A stretch of 64,000 nt of DNA, from assembly GCF_008123425.1 (NCBI RefSeq), contig NZ_VSSS01000052.1, forward strand, positions 1 to 64,000. Direction: 5' to 3'. Below the pieces are notes generated by a model. It ran no database searches, was not told the origin of the DNA, and worked only from the letters and a program-made list of their open reading frames with translations. Shown here piece by piece: positions 1 to 8,021 of this stretch. Within the stretch, counting starts at the first letter, position 1, and the number at the start of each line of letters is the position of its first letter. The translations under genes were made by a program, and so were the position numbers. Source of the DNA: Bradyrhizobium rifense. GTDB lineage: Bacteria; Pseudomonadota; Alphaproteobacteria; Rhizobiales; Xanthobacteraceae.

Positions 1-1
1 C

Positions 2-175
2 TCTGACGTGTTCGGTGACCCCGCCATGACGCTCGCCGCCATCGATCGTCTCGTTCACCACGCCACCATCGTTGAGATGAACGTCGAGAGCTATCGCAGA
101 CGCACCGCGCTCGACCGAAAACGCGGTCCGGGACGGCCGACCTCGCACGCGACACCCAAAACCGTCGCTGATTGA
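2..175 (+). pseudogene. IS21-family IstB ATPase, C-terminal end (cut by window edge)
   Basis: The frame entering at base 2 reads SDVFGDPAMTLAAIDRLVHHA and stops at 173-175. This is the classic C-terminal end of IstB, the AAA+ helper ATPase of IS21-family transposition (the FGDP.MT.A..DRL.HH block). Only 57 codons lie in the window, so whether the full gene to the left is intact cannot be judged. No IS21 end repeat could be assigned downstream. It is the first of several mobile-element pieces at this end of the island. Confidence 0.7.
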
Positions 176-782
176 CGCTCCGCGACAATCAGAGTTCAAC
201 AAAACTCTTGCGCGCGACAATCTGCGCGGCAATCATTACTTCGCCGCGACACTGACTCGCCATCCAGTTTGCCGCGCCTTCCCATCCAGATCGACGCGCT
301 ACAGTGGTCCCTACCAGACGTCCTTGACCGAACGTCAAGTCATCAATTGGAAGCCAGCAATGTCGGCGCTGCGGCTCGGGCTTAAGGATCAAGCCGATAG
401 CGGCGCAGGGGACCTGACGCGACGGCAGATTATGGCTGAGGTCGACAGATCGCCAAGACCGGCAAGCGTGGGACGGCCTCAGATCGCGGCATCGTTCCAT
501 ACTGCTGCGAAGAAAGAGTGCCAACCGAGTTGCCCAGGCGATCAAAAGCAGGAATCCATCAGGTGAACAAGCTGGGAGCCCGCCGTATAAAAGGCTTCCT
601 GCGCTACACGAAACCGCCGGCGTTCAACGGCAGTGACCGGCAACGGCAAATCGTTCTCCGCGATCTGCCCCAATACGTACGAAGCCTAAACACTGCCAAA
701 CACTGTGCCTGGTGCGATTCCGCGGCCGTTATAGGCACTGAAACCGATGACGTTGCGATCCAGCTTGTGAAGCCGAGGCAAG
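176..782. other. Non-coding or decayed stretch between IS remnants
   Basis: No convincing gene is visible. Short open frames exist on both strands, but none shows a recognisable motif, ribosome site or family signature. Given broken transposase genes on both sides, this is most simply mobile-element debris. Confidence 0.5.
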
Positions 783-1150
783 TTGTCCGACCCAACAAGG
801 CGGCCCTCGCCGGAGGGAGACCTTGCAACCGTCATCCCAGAGATGGAAGCGCTGATCGGCAACACTATCGAGCGCGCTCTCCTCGACAAGGGCTATTGCT
901 GCCACAGCGCCCCGCCCGATTACAAGTTCAGGGTGTTCATCTCAGGACAGAAGCGGCGGGTGACGCCACAGACCAAGCGCGAGCTGCGACGGCGCTCCGC
1001 CATCGAGCCGGTCATCGGCCACCTCAAACCCGAGCACCGCATCGGCCGCAACTAACGCCAAGGTGACACCATCAACGCCGTTCTCGCCGCCGTCGGCGAT
1101 AGCTTCCGCCGCCTAATCTGCTGGCTCAGGCTCTTGTTGTGGCAAATCAT
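783..1150 (+). pseudogene. IS5-type DDE transposase, C-terminal remnant
   Basis: The frame contains DLATVIPEMEALIGNTIE, DKGY, APPDYKFRVFISGQKRR, then RRSAIEPVIGHLKPEHRIGRN. This is the C-terminal catalytic part of an IS5-type transposase common in rhizobia; the E of IEPVIGHLK would be the last DDE residue. The normal continuation (about 30 more residues) is cut by TAA at 1053-1055, although the same frame still resembles the family end (INAVLAAVGDSFRRL) to about 1130. The N-terminal two thirds is missing. It is therefore a dead fragment; the subgroup is not certain. Confidence 0.7.
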
Positions 1151-1334
1151 CGGCACCCTCGCGAAATCCACGGTCAATCAGCCTGCCAATCAGGATTCTT
1201 CACGGCCGACTAACTATACCGCTGGGCTCACAACGGGCCGCTACTTTCGGCAGATGCGGATTCCATCTCATGGAGTAGTCATAGCACCGGATGTTATACG
1301 TGCCGCCGGCACAAGTTGACAGCAGCAGCACTCC

Positions 1335-1604
1335 CTAGTCCAAAAGCTTGAGGCGGCGCGCCGTGATAGCAGCTTGGATTCGGCTGGACACTTCCAGCTT
1401 TCGCATGACGGTCTTGATGTGAAAATCGACGGTGTTCCGGCTGATTCTTAATATCATCCCTATTTCCCAAGATGATTTGCCCTCCTCTACCCACCGCAAG
1501 CACTGCTTTTGCCGTGCGGACAGCTTAACGACTTGCCCGTCGATCATGTGTTGCTCCTGGAGTGACTGGAACGCGATCAGCAAATGCCGTACCACGCGAC
1601 GGAG
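1335..1604 (-). pseudogene. LuxR-type regulator, C-terminal HTH fragment
   Basis: The last ~62 residues (LSARQKQCLRWVEEGKSSWE, NTVDFHIKTVMRKL, SRIQAA) form a full LuxR/GerE helix-turn-helix of the kind found in quorum-sensing LuxR solos. The open frame extends upstream to 1841, but that part has no autoinducer-binding domain and low-complexity content, and it runs into the IS3 remnant. The gene has probably lost its sensor domain. A residual DNA-binding-only product cannot be excluded, but no good start or ribosome site was seen. Confidence 0.6.
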
Positions 1605-1810
1605 ATCGCAAACTCTCCTGCCAACACAAGTCTTGGAGCACCAATCAGCTGCCGATCCAACTGCAGAACCATCGGCTGTTGAAGCGATTGCGACATACGT
1701 CGTAAACGCGACAGCATGGTTGAGAGCCGGCTCCGCAAATTTGAACAGGTCGGTAAGTGGAGTTTCTGCCTGACAGCGGGCACGCTGGTGCCTGCGAATC
1801 AGGAGCGTCG

Positions 1811-2120
1811 ATGAGCAGACGAGCACGCCGGAACCACACACCGGCTTTCAAGGCGAAGGTGGCGCTTGCCGGCCGTCAAGGGCGACCGGACGATAGCTCA
1901 GCTGGCCGAGCAGTTTGACGTCCATCCCAATCAGATCACGGCGTGGAAGGCTCAGCTGGAGGGCGGAGCTTCCGGAGTTTTTGGACTTGGCAGCGCTGCG
2001 CCGGCCGTGCCTGCGATCGACGTGAAGTCGCTGCACGCCAAAATCGGGGAGCTGACGCTGGAGAACGATTTTTTAGAAGGAGCGCTCACCAAGGCGGGAT
2101 TGCTGAGCGCAAAGCGATGA
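1811..2120 (+). pseudogene. IS3-family OrfA, frameshifted
   Basis: ATG at 1811 opens MSRRARRNHTPAFKAKVALA, the start of an IS3-type OrfA. The reading then continues in another frame from about 1866 as VKGDRTIAQLAEQFDVHPNQ and ends in a leucine-zipper-like segment (LHAKIGELTLENDFLEGAL). The shift is explained by one extra G in the run near 1868-1870. OrfA supplies the HTH DNA-binding part of the transposase, so the frameshift makes it non-functional. Confidence 0.75.
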
Positions 2121-2275
2121 TCGACAGCGGAAGTTTTGCAGATCAGCCGCGGCAGCGTTTATTACCTGCCGCGGCCGGTGCCGGACGCCGATCTCGCGAT
2201 CATGCGGCGTCTCGACCGGCTGCATCTGGAGTTTCCCTTCGCCGGTTCGCGCATGCTGAGAGGCCTCGCGGCAGT
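2117..2275 (+). pseudogene. IS3-family OrfB, short N-terminal remnant
   Basis: OrfB would start at ATG 2117, overlapping the OrfA stop in the normal ATGA arrangement. The family sequence appears only in a different frame from 2136 (ISRGSVYYLPRPVPDADLAI, MRRLDRLHLEFPFAGSRML) and ends near 2275, where unrelated sequence begins. An internal deletion plus truncation removed the whole DDE catalytic core. Confidence 0.7.
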
Positions 2276-2279
2276 TCCA

Positions 2280-3144
2280 GGTCACGCTCGTTCAACGCTC
2301 CGCCCTTTTTGTCGCGAGCGCCGGCGACCATTTCCAGAAGGTCGCGATAGAGCTCCCAAAATTCTTCGTCGCTCTTGATCCGCTTTTCTCCTTCAATCAG
2401 CGAGGCCCAGCGCGCACTTTTCAATGCGGGTGGCGACCGTCGAATCTAGACCGCCGCCCGCCCGTTGCCAAAATTGCGGGCGACAAGCCGCGGATAGATT
2501 AGCTGGCCAAAAAGAATGCGAAGTGGCTCTACAAGCCATCCTTCGGCGTAAGGAGCGCTGAGGCTTGCAGAGCTTTCAGCGGTTACCAGTAGCGTGCTGT
2601 GGTCTTGCTCATACTTGAAAAGAATATCGGACCCTAGAACTCGCATTCGATATTCGCGAGCCGTGTTCGCAGCAAGCGGCAAACTGCGAACGAATCGTGC
2701 CATCGAGATGGTCATAGGATCCCCAATACGTAATGGGAATATGAGCTCCGTGCCGGCACCTTGGGATACGGTTTCCCCTTCTACGTCGGTGACGAGCGCC
2801 TCAAGGTCCCCGGCAAACCTCCAATTTCCGTCTGAGGGGTGCACACTCGGCGTCGTCCATCCGCCTGACCAATTCACGCCATCGGCGTCGGTCCCAAACA
2901 AACGAAGACGAGCGAGTGGTTCATAGGGTCTTTCGCGGTATCGGTTGCATGTAGCGAGAGCATAGCCAATGTCTTTTGGTTGGCCATCAAGGTGAAAGGC
3001 GAAGCCGTTGAGCCCCTCCATTTCGATTTCGCCCGTGCCGACGACAACGGGAGGATCGTGATCCCCACCAATCAGCTCCAGCTTCGGGAACGAGATCTTT
3101 CGTCCGCCTGTCGCAAAGGCGCGCCATCCATCAAGTGTCTGCAC
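2280..3144 (-). pseudogene. Hypothetical protein interrupted by an amber stop and truncated
   Basis: A 232-residue frame starts at 3144 (MQTLDGWRAFATGGRK) and ends at TAG 2446-2448. The same frame stays open beyond it and encodes a further ~50 residues of sensible protein (SARWASLIEGEKRI, DEEFWELYRDLLEMVAG) until the IS3 remnant. The second piece has no separate ribosome site or ATG. The simplest reading is one larger gene with a nonsense mutation whose 3' end was lost to the IS. I do not recognise the family. The N-terminal part is rich in beta-strand-like sequence (GWT, DGNWRF). Confidence 0.5.
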
Positions 3145-3244
3145 GACCTTCCCCTCTTGCCCTGCTCGCCTCGCCAGCCGTTGGCCGTGCGGTCGAATCG
3201 ATATAATTTCGTGTAGAATCAGGTATTTAACGAAGATAATCCGG

Positions 3245-3278
3245 GCTATGCTCAGTTACTTCCTCTGCTGTGCATAGC
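3245..3278. promoter_or_regulatory. Possible operator upstream of the SIR2-APAZ/Ago operon
   Basis: A 7-bp inverted repeat GCTATGC / GCATAGC with a 20-nt spacer lies about 110 bases upstream of the SIR2 gene, in an AT-richer stretch also containing a TATAAT-like box (near 3200). It is too short to be secure and could arise by chance. Confidence 0.2.
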
Positions 3279-3389
3279 GCGAACAACCCCACTAATGGTT
3301 GCGGCTCGCTGGGATGTAAGCAAGCGAATCACCTTAAATGTCGCATATCGATCCACAGGCCGCGGCATCAACGGCAGCAAGGGTAGAGT

Positions 3390-6161
3390 GTGCCGGACGA
3401 ACCAATATTTCAGACATCAACGCCAGGTCATATCCGATCGCTGCTGCTTGACGGGTCGAGCCCCGTACTCCTGCTGGGCGCCGGGGCGTCGGTCGCGTCG
3501 GGGATTCCGGCTGCCGGGCCTACGGCCGAAAAGGCTGCGCGTTGGGCATGGTGTAGAGAGGCTGGGCGCTCGCCGGAGGATATACGGATTCAACGCTCCG
3601 ACTATTGGCCTTGGCTTTGCCGCCAGTCCTGGTTTTCGGAGCACGATCCGCTCGCCGATCAATATCCCAAGATTATTGAAAAGCTCTTTGGAGTCCGCAA
3701 GCAACGACGAGACTTCTTCGAGCGCTTGATCTCACCAGGCGTGGCTCCGAAGATCGGCTATCGAGCGCTGGTACGCATTCTCAACGAGGGATGGATCAAC
3801 ACTATCCTGACGACCAACTTCGATCATTGCATCGAGGACGCGAAAGTCCTCGAGAATAAGCCGCACTTCCTGGTTTCGATCAAGACGCCCGATGATCTGG
3901 TCAGATTCAACGCCTCATCGCCCGATCCCCAACTCGTCTATCTGCACGGGTCTGTTGAACACTACTCGGACAAAAACCTCGACCACGAGGTGAACGAACT
4001 GGACGCGCCGATCGTCCAGAGATTGGTTCCGCTGCTTCGCGATCACCCGCTGATTGTCGTGGGATATCGGGGCAACGAGCCTTCGGTAATGAGGGGCCTT
4101 CTGCTTGAGCAGATCACTGCAACAAACACCTTTGCGCAAGGGGTGTATTGGTGTGTTCGCGAAACCGATCTGCAGCAGCCGCTTTCACCCTTGGTCAAGG
4201 AACTCGCAGCCGCAATAGGCACCAATTTTCAGATCATACCCATCGCGGGCTTCGACGAATTGCTTCAATACGACCTATGGGATCGGTTGCGCTCCGAAGG
4301 CGCGCTGCCGATACGGCGCAGCCACGCCTACCGCCAGGCCGATTTGCCCTCTGATATGCGAGCGCTCGAATGGGCGGACGCCGACGATCTCGACGACAAG
4401 ATGTTGCGTGAGCGCTTGACGCAATATGCCAAACGCCTCGGCCTGACCGCCCCTGAAAATCCCGATCGCGCATGGCTCAGAGAAGAAGCCAGGGTCCGTA
4501 ATCTTCTCACAACTGTCGGCAACGATCTGCGTCCGACGCTCGCGGGGTGGCTCTTATTTGCACCTTCGCCCGAACGTGGAACCCCTCACGCCACTGTGGA
4601 GTTCTCTGCCCGCGGACCCATTCATTGGATCACGCGGTGCTTCGGCGATGACGCCGCCACTGGCACGCCCGACAAAGATGGGTTCATTTCTGTTGAGCGG
4701 GATATCTCCGGAAATCTCTGGTCGCAGCTGAACTCACTCACCGACCTGCTTGCTCTCATTAACGTATCCTTTCGCCTAAAAGAGGAGATCTCCAGGACCG
4801 CCTATCCTTACGACAGTCTCGCGCTCAAGGAGGTCGTGGTGAACGCGCTTGTCCACCGCGACTACGATCGCAAGGCACCAGTCAGAATTGAGGTGACGCC
4901 GAGCGAAATACGGGTATCGAGCCCTGGCGGTATCATCGCCGAAGTCGCCGCCCAGATGGCCGGCAAGACACTTGAGGCAGTCGTCAGGAGCGGTAGTCGG
5001 GGCATCAAGGGCTACCGCAATCCAGTCATCACCGACCTGTTCTATGGCGGCGGGCAAATGGATCGTTCGGGTTCAGGCCTTGGCGACGTTTGGTCACTCA
5101 CTTTGAACAACAACGGCGAAGTTCATTTCGGGCCCGACGGTGACAACGAGAATTTTGTCGTCACTATCCACGCGCGGCCGGAAGCGGTGGATGAGGTCAC
5201 CAATACCGCCGTGCCCGTTGTTGCGGATACGATACGCTATACAACTAACCTTCTCCCGATCGAGGAAATGCCGGTCAAGATCTGGCACGCAGCCACCAGT
5301 GCCAGCGCTGCATGGCGGCTCAAGAAAGAGGCCGCCGGTTTGGCCGTGCCACCTGGCCATGTCCATGATGGTCGTTTCTTTACGCTCTATGATCTGGAGA
5401 AAATCACGCGCGATCTCGTGTCGCCCTTCGAGGAAGGGGAAGTCGAGGCGCTCACGCCTCGCGAGCTGCTTGATCAACCGAACGGGGAAAATATCCTACT
5501 AAAGCTCATGAACGAGGCGTTTTTCGAACATCTGCGCAAACTCGGACTCGCGATCGACTACAAACGCCGCCGAGCTTATTTTCCGAAAGAGGAGCGAGGC
5601 GAGCGCAAGATCACCTACCAGGGTCGGGTCAAGCGAGCGACACGCACCGTTGTGAAGGCTCGTGTTCGCCGTGGTACGGATGACGTTCTCTACTACGAGC
5701 ACAAAGCGTTTGGCTTTACGGTCATGCCGTTTGGATCTGACTGGGCCGTCCTCCTGACTCCTGGTTATGCCTTCACCCGTGACGGGGTCGGGAAGCCAAT
5801 CGGGCGTGAGAAGATCAACATATTGTCCACGCGTCGGGCTGCTCGCGATTTTAATCCGACCGTGCACCATGATGTCACGTTCTGGGCGTCCATCCTTTCC
5901 GACGATGCGGAGGGAGTCTTTGCCCTTACTTTTGAAGGTGAGAACGATCTTTCCAGCTATGCTCCGACGATATTGCTGTCCCGAAGTCAGCCGACCGTTG
6001 CATTCAGTTCGACAGCCTTCAATGAAACCGACGAACTCGAAAGCGGAATAGAAGCTGATCTCGAGAGCCTGGACGATGAGCTGAGCGCACTTGCGGAGGA
6101 AGAGGCGGAGGAGGATCGCGATCGAGAAGACGGCGAGCGAGAAGACGAAAATGACCATTAG
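3390..6161 (+). CDS. SIR2 - RecG/Schlafen-like ATPase - APAZ protein (effector of a short-Argonaute system)
   Basis: This 923-residue protein has three recognisable parts. Residues ~20-290 are SIR2-like: GAGASVASGIP (30-40, NAD loop), TTNFD (141-145), YLHGS with catalytic-type His186, and VVGYRGNE. Residues ~350-600 resemble the ATP-binding half of Schlafen/RecG-like proteins (LKEVVVNALVHRDYD at 479-493, SSPGG at 510-514, DRSGSGLGD at 558-566). Residues ~615-890 match the APAZ pattern (RRRAYFP, a YYEHKAFGF block, TPGYAFTRDG, INILSTRRAARDFN, DVTFW), followed by a very acidic tail. GTG at 3390 has AGGG six bases upstream. The next gene, a short Argonaute, overlaps by 11 bases. In characterised SIR2-APAZ/Ago (SPARSA) systems the SIR2 domain degrades NAD when guide-loaded Ago senses invading DNA; the same role is inferred here. 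The middle ATPase domain is unusual. Confidence 0.85.
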   Translation: MPDEPIFQTSTPGHIRSLLLDGSSPVLLLGAGASVASGIPAAGPTAEKAARWAWCREAGRSPEDIRIQRSDYWPWLCRQSWFSEHDPLADQYPKIIEKLFGVRKQRRDFFERLISPGVAPKIGYRALVRILNEGWINTILTTNFDHCIEDAKVLENKPHFLVSIKTPDDLVRFNASSPDPQLVYLHGSVEHYSDKNLDHEVNELDAPIVQRLVPLLRDHPLIVVGYRGNEPSVMRGLLLEQITATNTFAQGVYWCVRETDLQQPLSPLVKELAAAIGTNFQIIPIAGFDELLQYDLWDRLRSEGALPIRRSHAYRQADLPSDMRALEWADADDLDDKMLRERLTQYAKRLGLTAPENPDRAWLREEARVRNLLTTVGNDLRPTLAGWLLFAPSPERGTPHATVEFSARGPIHWITRCFGDDAATGTPDKDGFISVERDISGNLWSQLNSLTDLLALINVSFRLKEEISRTAYPYDSLALKEVVVNALVHRDYDRKAPVRIEVTPSEIRVSSPGGIIAEVAAQMAGKTLEAVVRSGSRGIKGYRNPVITDLFYGGGQMDRSGSGLGDVWSLTLNNNGEVHFGPDGDNENFVVTIHARPEAVDEVTNTAVPVVADTIRYTTNLLPIEEMPVKIWHAATSASAAWRLKKEAAGLAVPPGHVHDGRFFTLYDLEKITRDLVSPFEEGEVEALTPRELLDQPNGENILLKLMNEAFFEHLRKLGLAIDYKRRRAYFPKEERGERKITYQGRVKRATRTVVKARVRRGTDDVLYYEHKAFGFTVMPFGSDWAVLLTPGYAFTRDGVGKPIGREKINILSTRRAARDFNPTVHHDVTFWASILSDDAEGVFALTFEGENDLSSYAPTILLSRSQPTVAFSSTAFNETDELESGIEADLESLDDELSALAEEEAEEDRDREDGEREDENDH

Positions 6162-7653
6162 GCTCGCTGTTCGGGAACTTAGGCCGCCGCAACTCCAGTT
6201 CGGTGGCGCGGTGACAACCTCCGATCCGAAGATCGGCCTTGATCTCGCTGGGCCGTTCGACCTGCGGTTTGGCGCGGCCCGTCAGACCCAAGTCAAGGTC
6301 GGCATCATTGGTCCGCGCCAACTCGTCGATCAAACACGCCGCTGGCTTGAGCGGTGCCGCTCGCCTGTGCCAGTGCTTGGTACACCTACGTTGTTACAGA
6401 AGCCGTTTCCAGGCTTCGCAAAGACGTTTCACATGTCGCTCGTCGATTCCGACGGATGGACGGTACATCTCGACAGCGAGCGCCGCGATCCGCTTGAGGA
6501 GGCCCTCGATGACGATGACCTCTTCAGGAGTTTTCAGAAGGTTGTCGATCTATACAGTGATGCCCATGCCCGTCTCGCAAAGCGGGACACCAACCGGCCC
6601 GATGTGGTCATTATTTGCATCCCCGAAAATGTCCTCAAAAAGGTTCGCTCGGTAGAACGCGACTTGACGCTCGAGGAGAAGAAGAAGGCAAAAGCGATCG
6701 CAAAATCGCGCGAAGTCAGACAAATGGATATGTTCGACATGTTGCAAGACGTCGAACAAACCGAAGAGGATTTCCTGAAACGCGATCTTCGGCACGCCCT
6801 GAAGGCTCGCGCGATGGCAAACAAGTTGCCGATTCAGATTGTAACTGAGCGGCTATTGGTTGACGGCCCCCACAACGAGGACCCGGCAACCCGCGCATGG
6901 AATTTCACCGTTGGACTTTACTACAAGGCAGGCAATGTGCCTTGGCGGCTGCCTACCGATGGGCCTGAGACCTGTTTCGTCGGCATCAGCTTTCATCATT
7001 TTCGAACGACGCAACGCCATGTTGTCCAGTCGACTCTCGCTCAAGCGTTTTCGAGCGAGGGGGAGGGCTTTGCCATCCGGGGGCAGGGCGTGCCAGCGGA
7101 TGCCGATCAGCGACGAAATCTTCATTTGTCGGAAGATCAAGCTTTCAATCTCTGCAAGAACGTTCTTGTTGAATATGAAAAGCGAACTGGCGGTGCACCC
7201 CTGCGCATGGTCGTGCACAAAACGACCTTCTTCGACCAGGCCGAGCAGAAAGGGTTCTCGGAGGCGCTGCGGGACATTCCTATCGTTGAAATGGTGACGC
7301 TTGTGCCCAGTGCGTTTAGGCTGATCCGGTTTGGCGCTTACCCGCCGAAGGTCGGCACGCTATGTTCTGTCAACGACGCCCGAAGCTATCTTTTTACGTC
7401 GGGCTACATGCCTGAACTCGGAACATATCCTGGGCCACATGTCCCCCAACCCTTCGAGATCCGTCGTATCGGCGATGGAGATCATATTTCGGCGGCACAA
7501 GACGTTCTGAATCTAACTCGGATGAACTGGAACACGGCCGATATTCGGGGCAAGTGGCCAGTGACACTTTCCTTCGCTCGTCGCGTTGGCGGCATTCTGG
7601 ATGAATACGGCGAGGAGGGCGAACCGGTCACATCGTTCCGCTATTTCGTTTGA
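6151..7653 (+). CDS. Short prokaryotic Argonaute (MID-PIWI)
   Basis: Five hundred residues, the usual size of a short pAgo with no PAZ domain. The C-terminal half has the PIWI pattern: CFVGISFHHF (275-284), RMVVHKTTFF (352-361), and the closing block NWNTADIRGKWPVTLSFARRV ending ...SFRYFV. The first catalytic Asp expected after VGI is Ser280, so PIWI is predicted to be catalytically dead, as is normal for short pAgos. It would bind a guide and a target and switch on its APAZ partner. ATG 6151 was chosen because it starts where family similarity begins and overlaps the upstream stop (6159-6161), indicating translational coupling. A charged insertion around residues 168-215 lies in the predicted MID region. 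Confidence 0.88.
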   Translation: MTIRLAVRELRPPQLQFGGAVTTSDPKIGLDLAGPFDLRFGAARQTQVKVGIIGPRQLVDQTRRWLERCRSPVPVLGTPTLLQKPFPGFAKTFHMSLVDSDGWTVHLDSERRDPLEEALDDDDLFRSFQKVVDLYSDAHARLAKRDTNRPDVVIICIPENVLKKVRSVERDLTLEEKKKAKAIAKSREVRQMDMFDMLQDVEQTEEDFLKRDLRHALKARAMANKLPIQIVTERLLVDGPHNEDPATRAWNFTVGLYYKAGNVPWRLPTDGPETCFVGISFHHFRTTQRHVVQSTLAQAFSSEGEGFAIRGQGVPADADQRRNLHLSEDQAFNLCKNVLVEYEKRTGGAPLRMVVHKTTFFDQAEQKGFSEALRDIPIVEMVTLVPSAFRLIRFGAYPPKVGTLCSVNDARSYLFTSGYMPELGTYPGPHVPQPFEIRRIGDGDHISAAQDVLNLTRMNWNTADIRGKWPVTLSFARRVGGILDEYGEEGEPVTSFRYFV

Positions 7654-7900
7654 AACGAGGTGATGATCAGGCTGCCAATTGTCAGCACGATCCAAACGCC
7701 TGTCGGGTTCTTGCAACAGGAAACCAGCATATTTCGCAAGCGTATTGGTTCGGTCGCCGTCCCGCGTTGGAGTAACGATCGACACCTCGTCGACGAAAAG
7801 AAGCCTCCCTGAGCCATCCGACAGAAACGACGCAAATATGTATGTGTATTTTCGTGATTGGCGTGTGGCGTTCCCGGAACGCACTGCTATTAATGAAATT

Positions 7901-8021
7901 ACGAGGTCTCCCCTCGCATACGCGCTGTCGTAACTGCGGCGTAAGAGCGAAAGTCTAATCAAGGATCGTGCGCGCCACGTTGCTCGCTGAATGCCTGGCG
8001 TGATTGGAAGGGAGACCTCGT
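7901..8021 (+). ncRNA. Candidate retron msr-msd RNA bounded by a1/a2 inverted repeat
   Basis: A 12-bp perfect inverted repeat, ACGAGGTCTCCC (7901-7912) and GGGAGACCTCGT (8010-8021), encloses 97 nt immediately upstream of a retron-type reverse transcriptase. This is the position and form of the a1/a2 pair that closes a retron non-coding RNA. Inside there is at least one small stem (TACGC 7919-7923 with GCGTA 7939-7943) and a weak one near 7974-8000. The a2 arm contains the AGGGAG ribosome site and overlaps the GTG start of the RT. Branching G and msd boundaries could not be assigned by eye. Confidence 0.6.

Noticed and set aside
7662..7900. Small gene between the Ago and the retron
   Set aside because: The open frames on either strand lack start signals and motifs; the space more likely holds the retron promoter.
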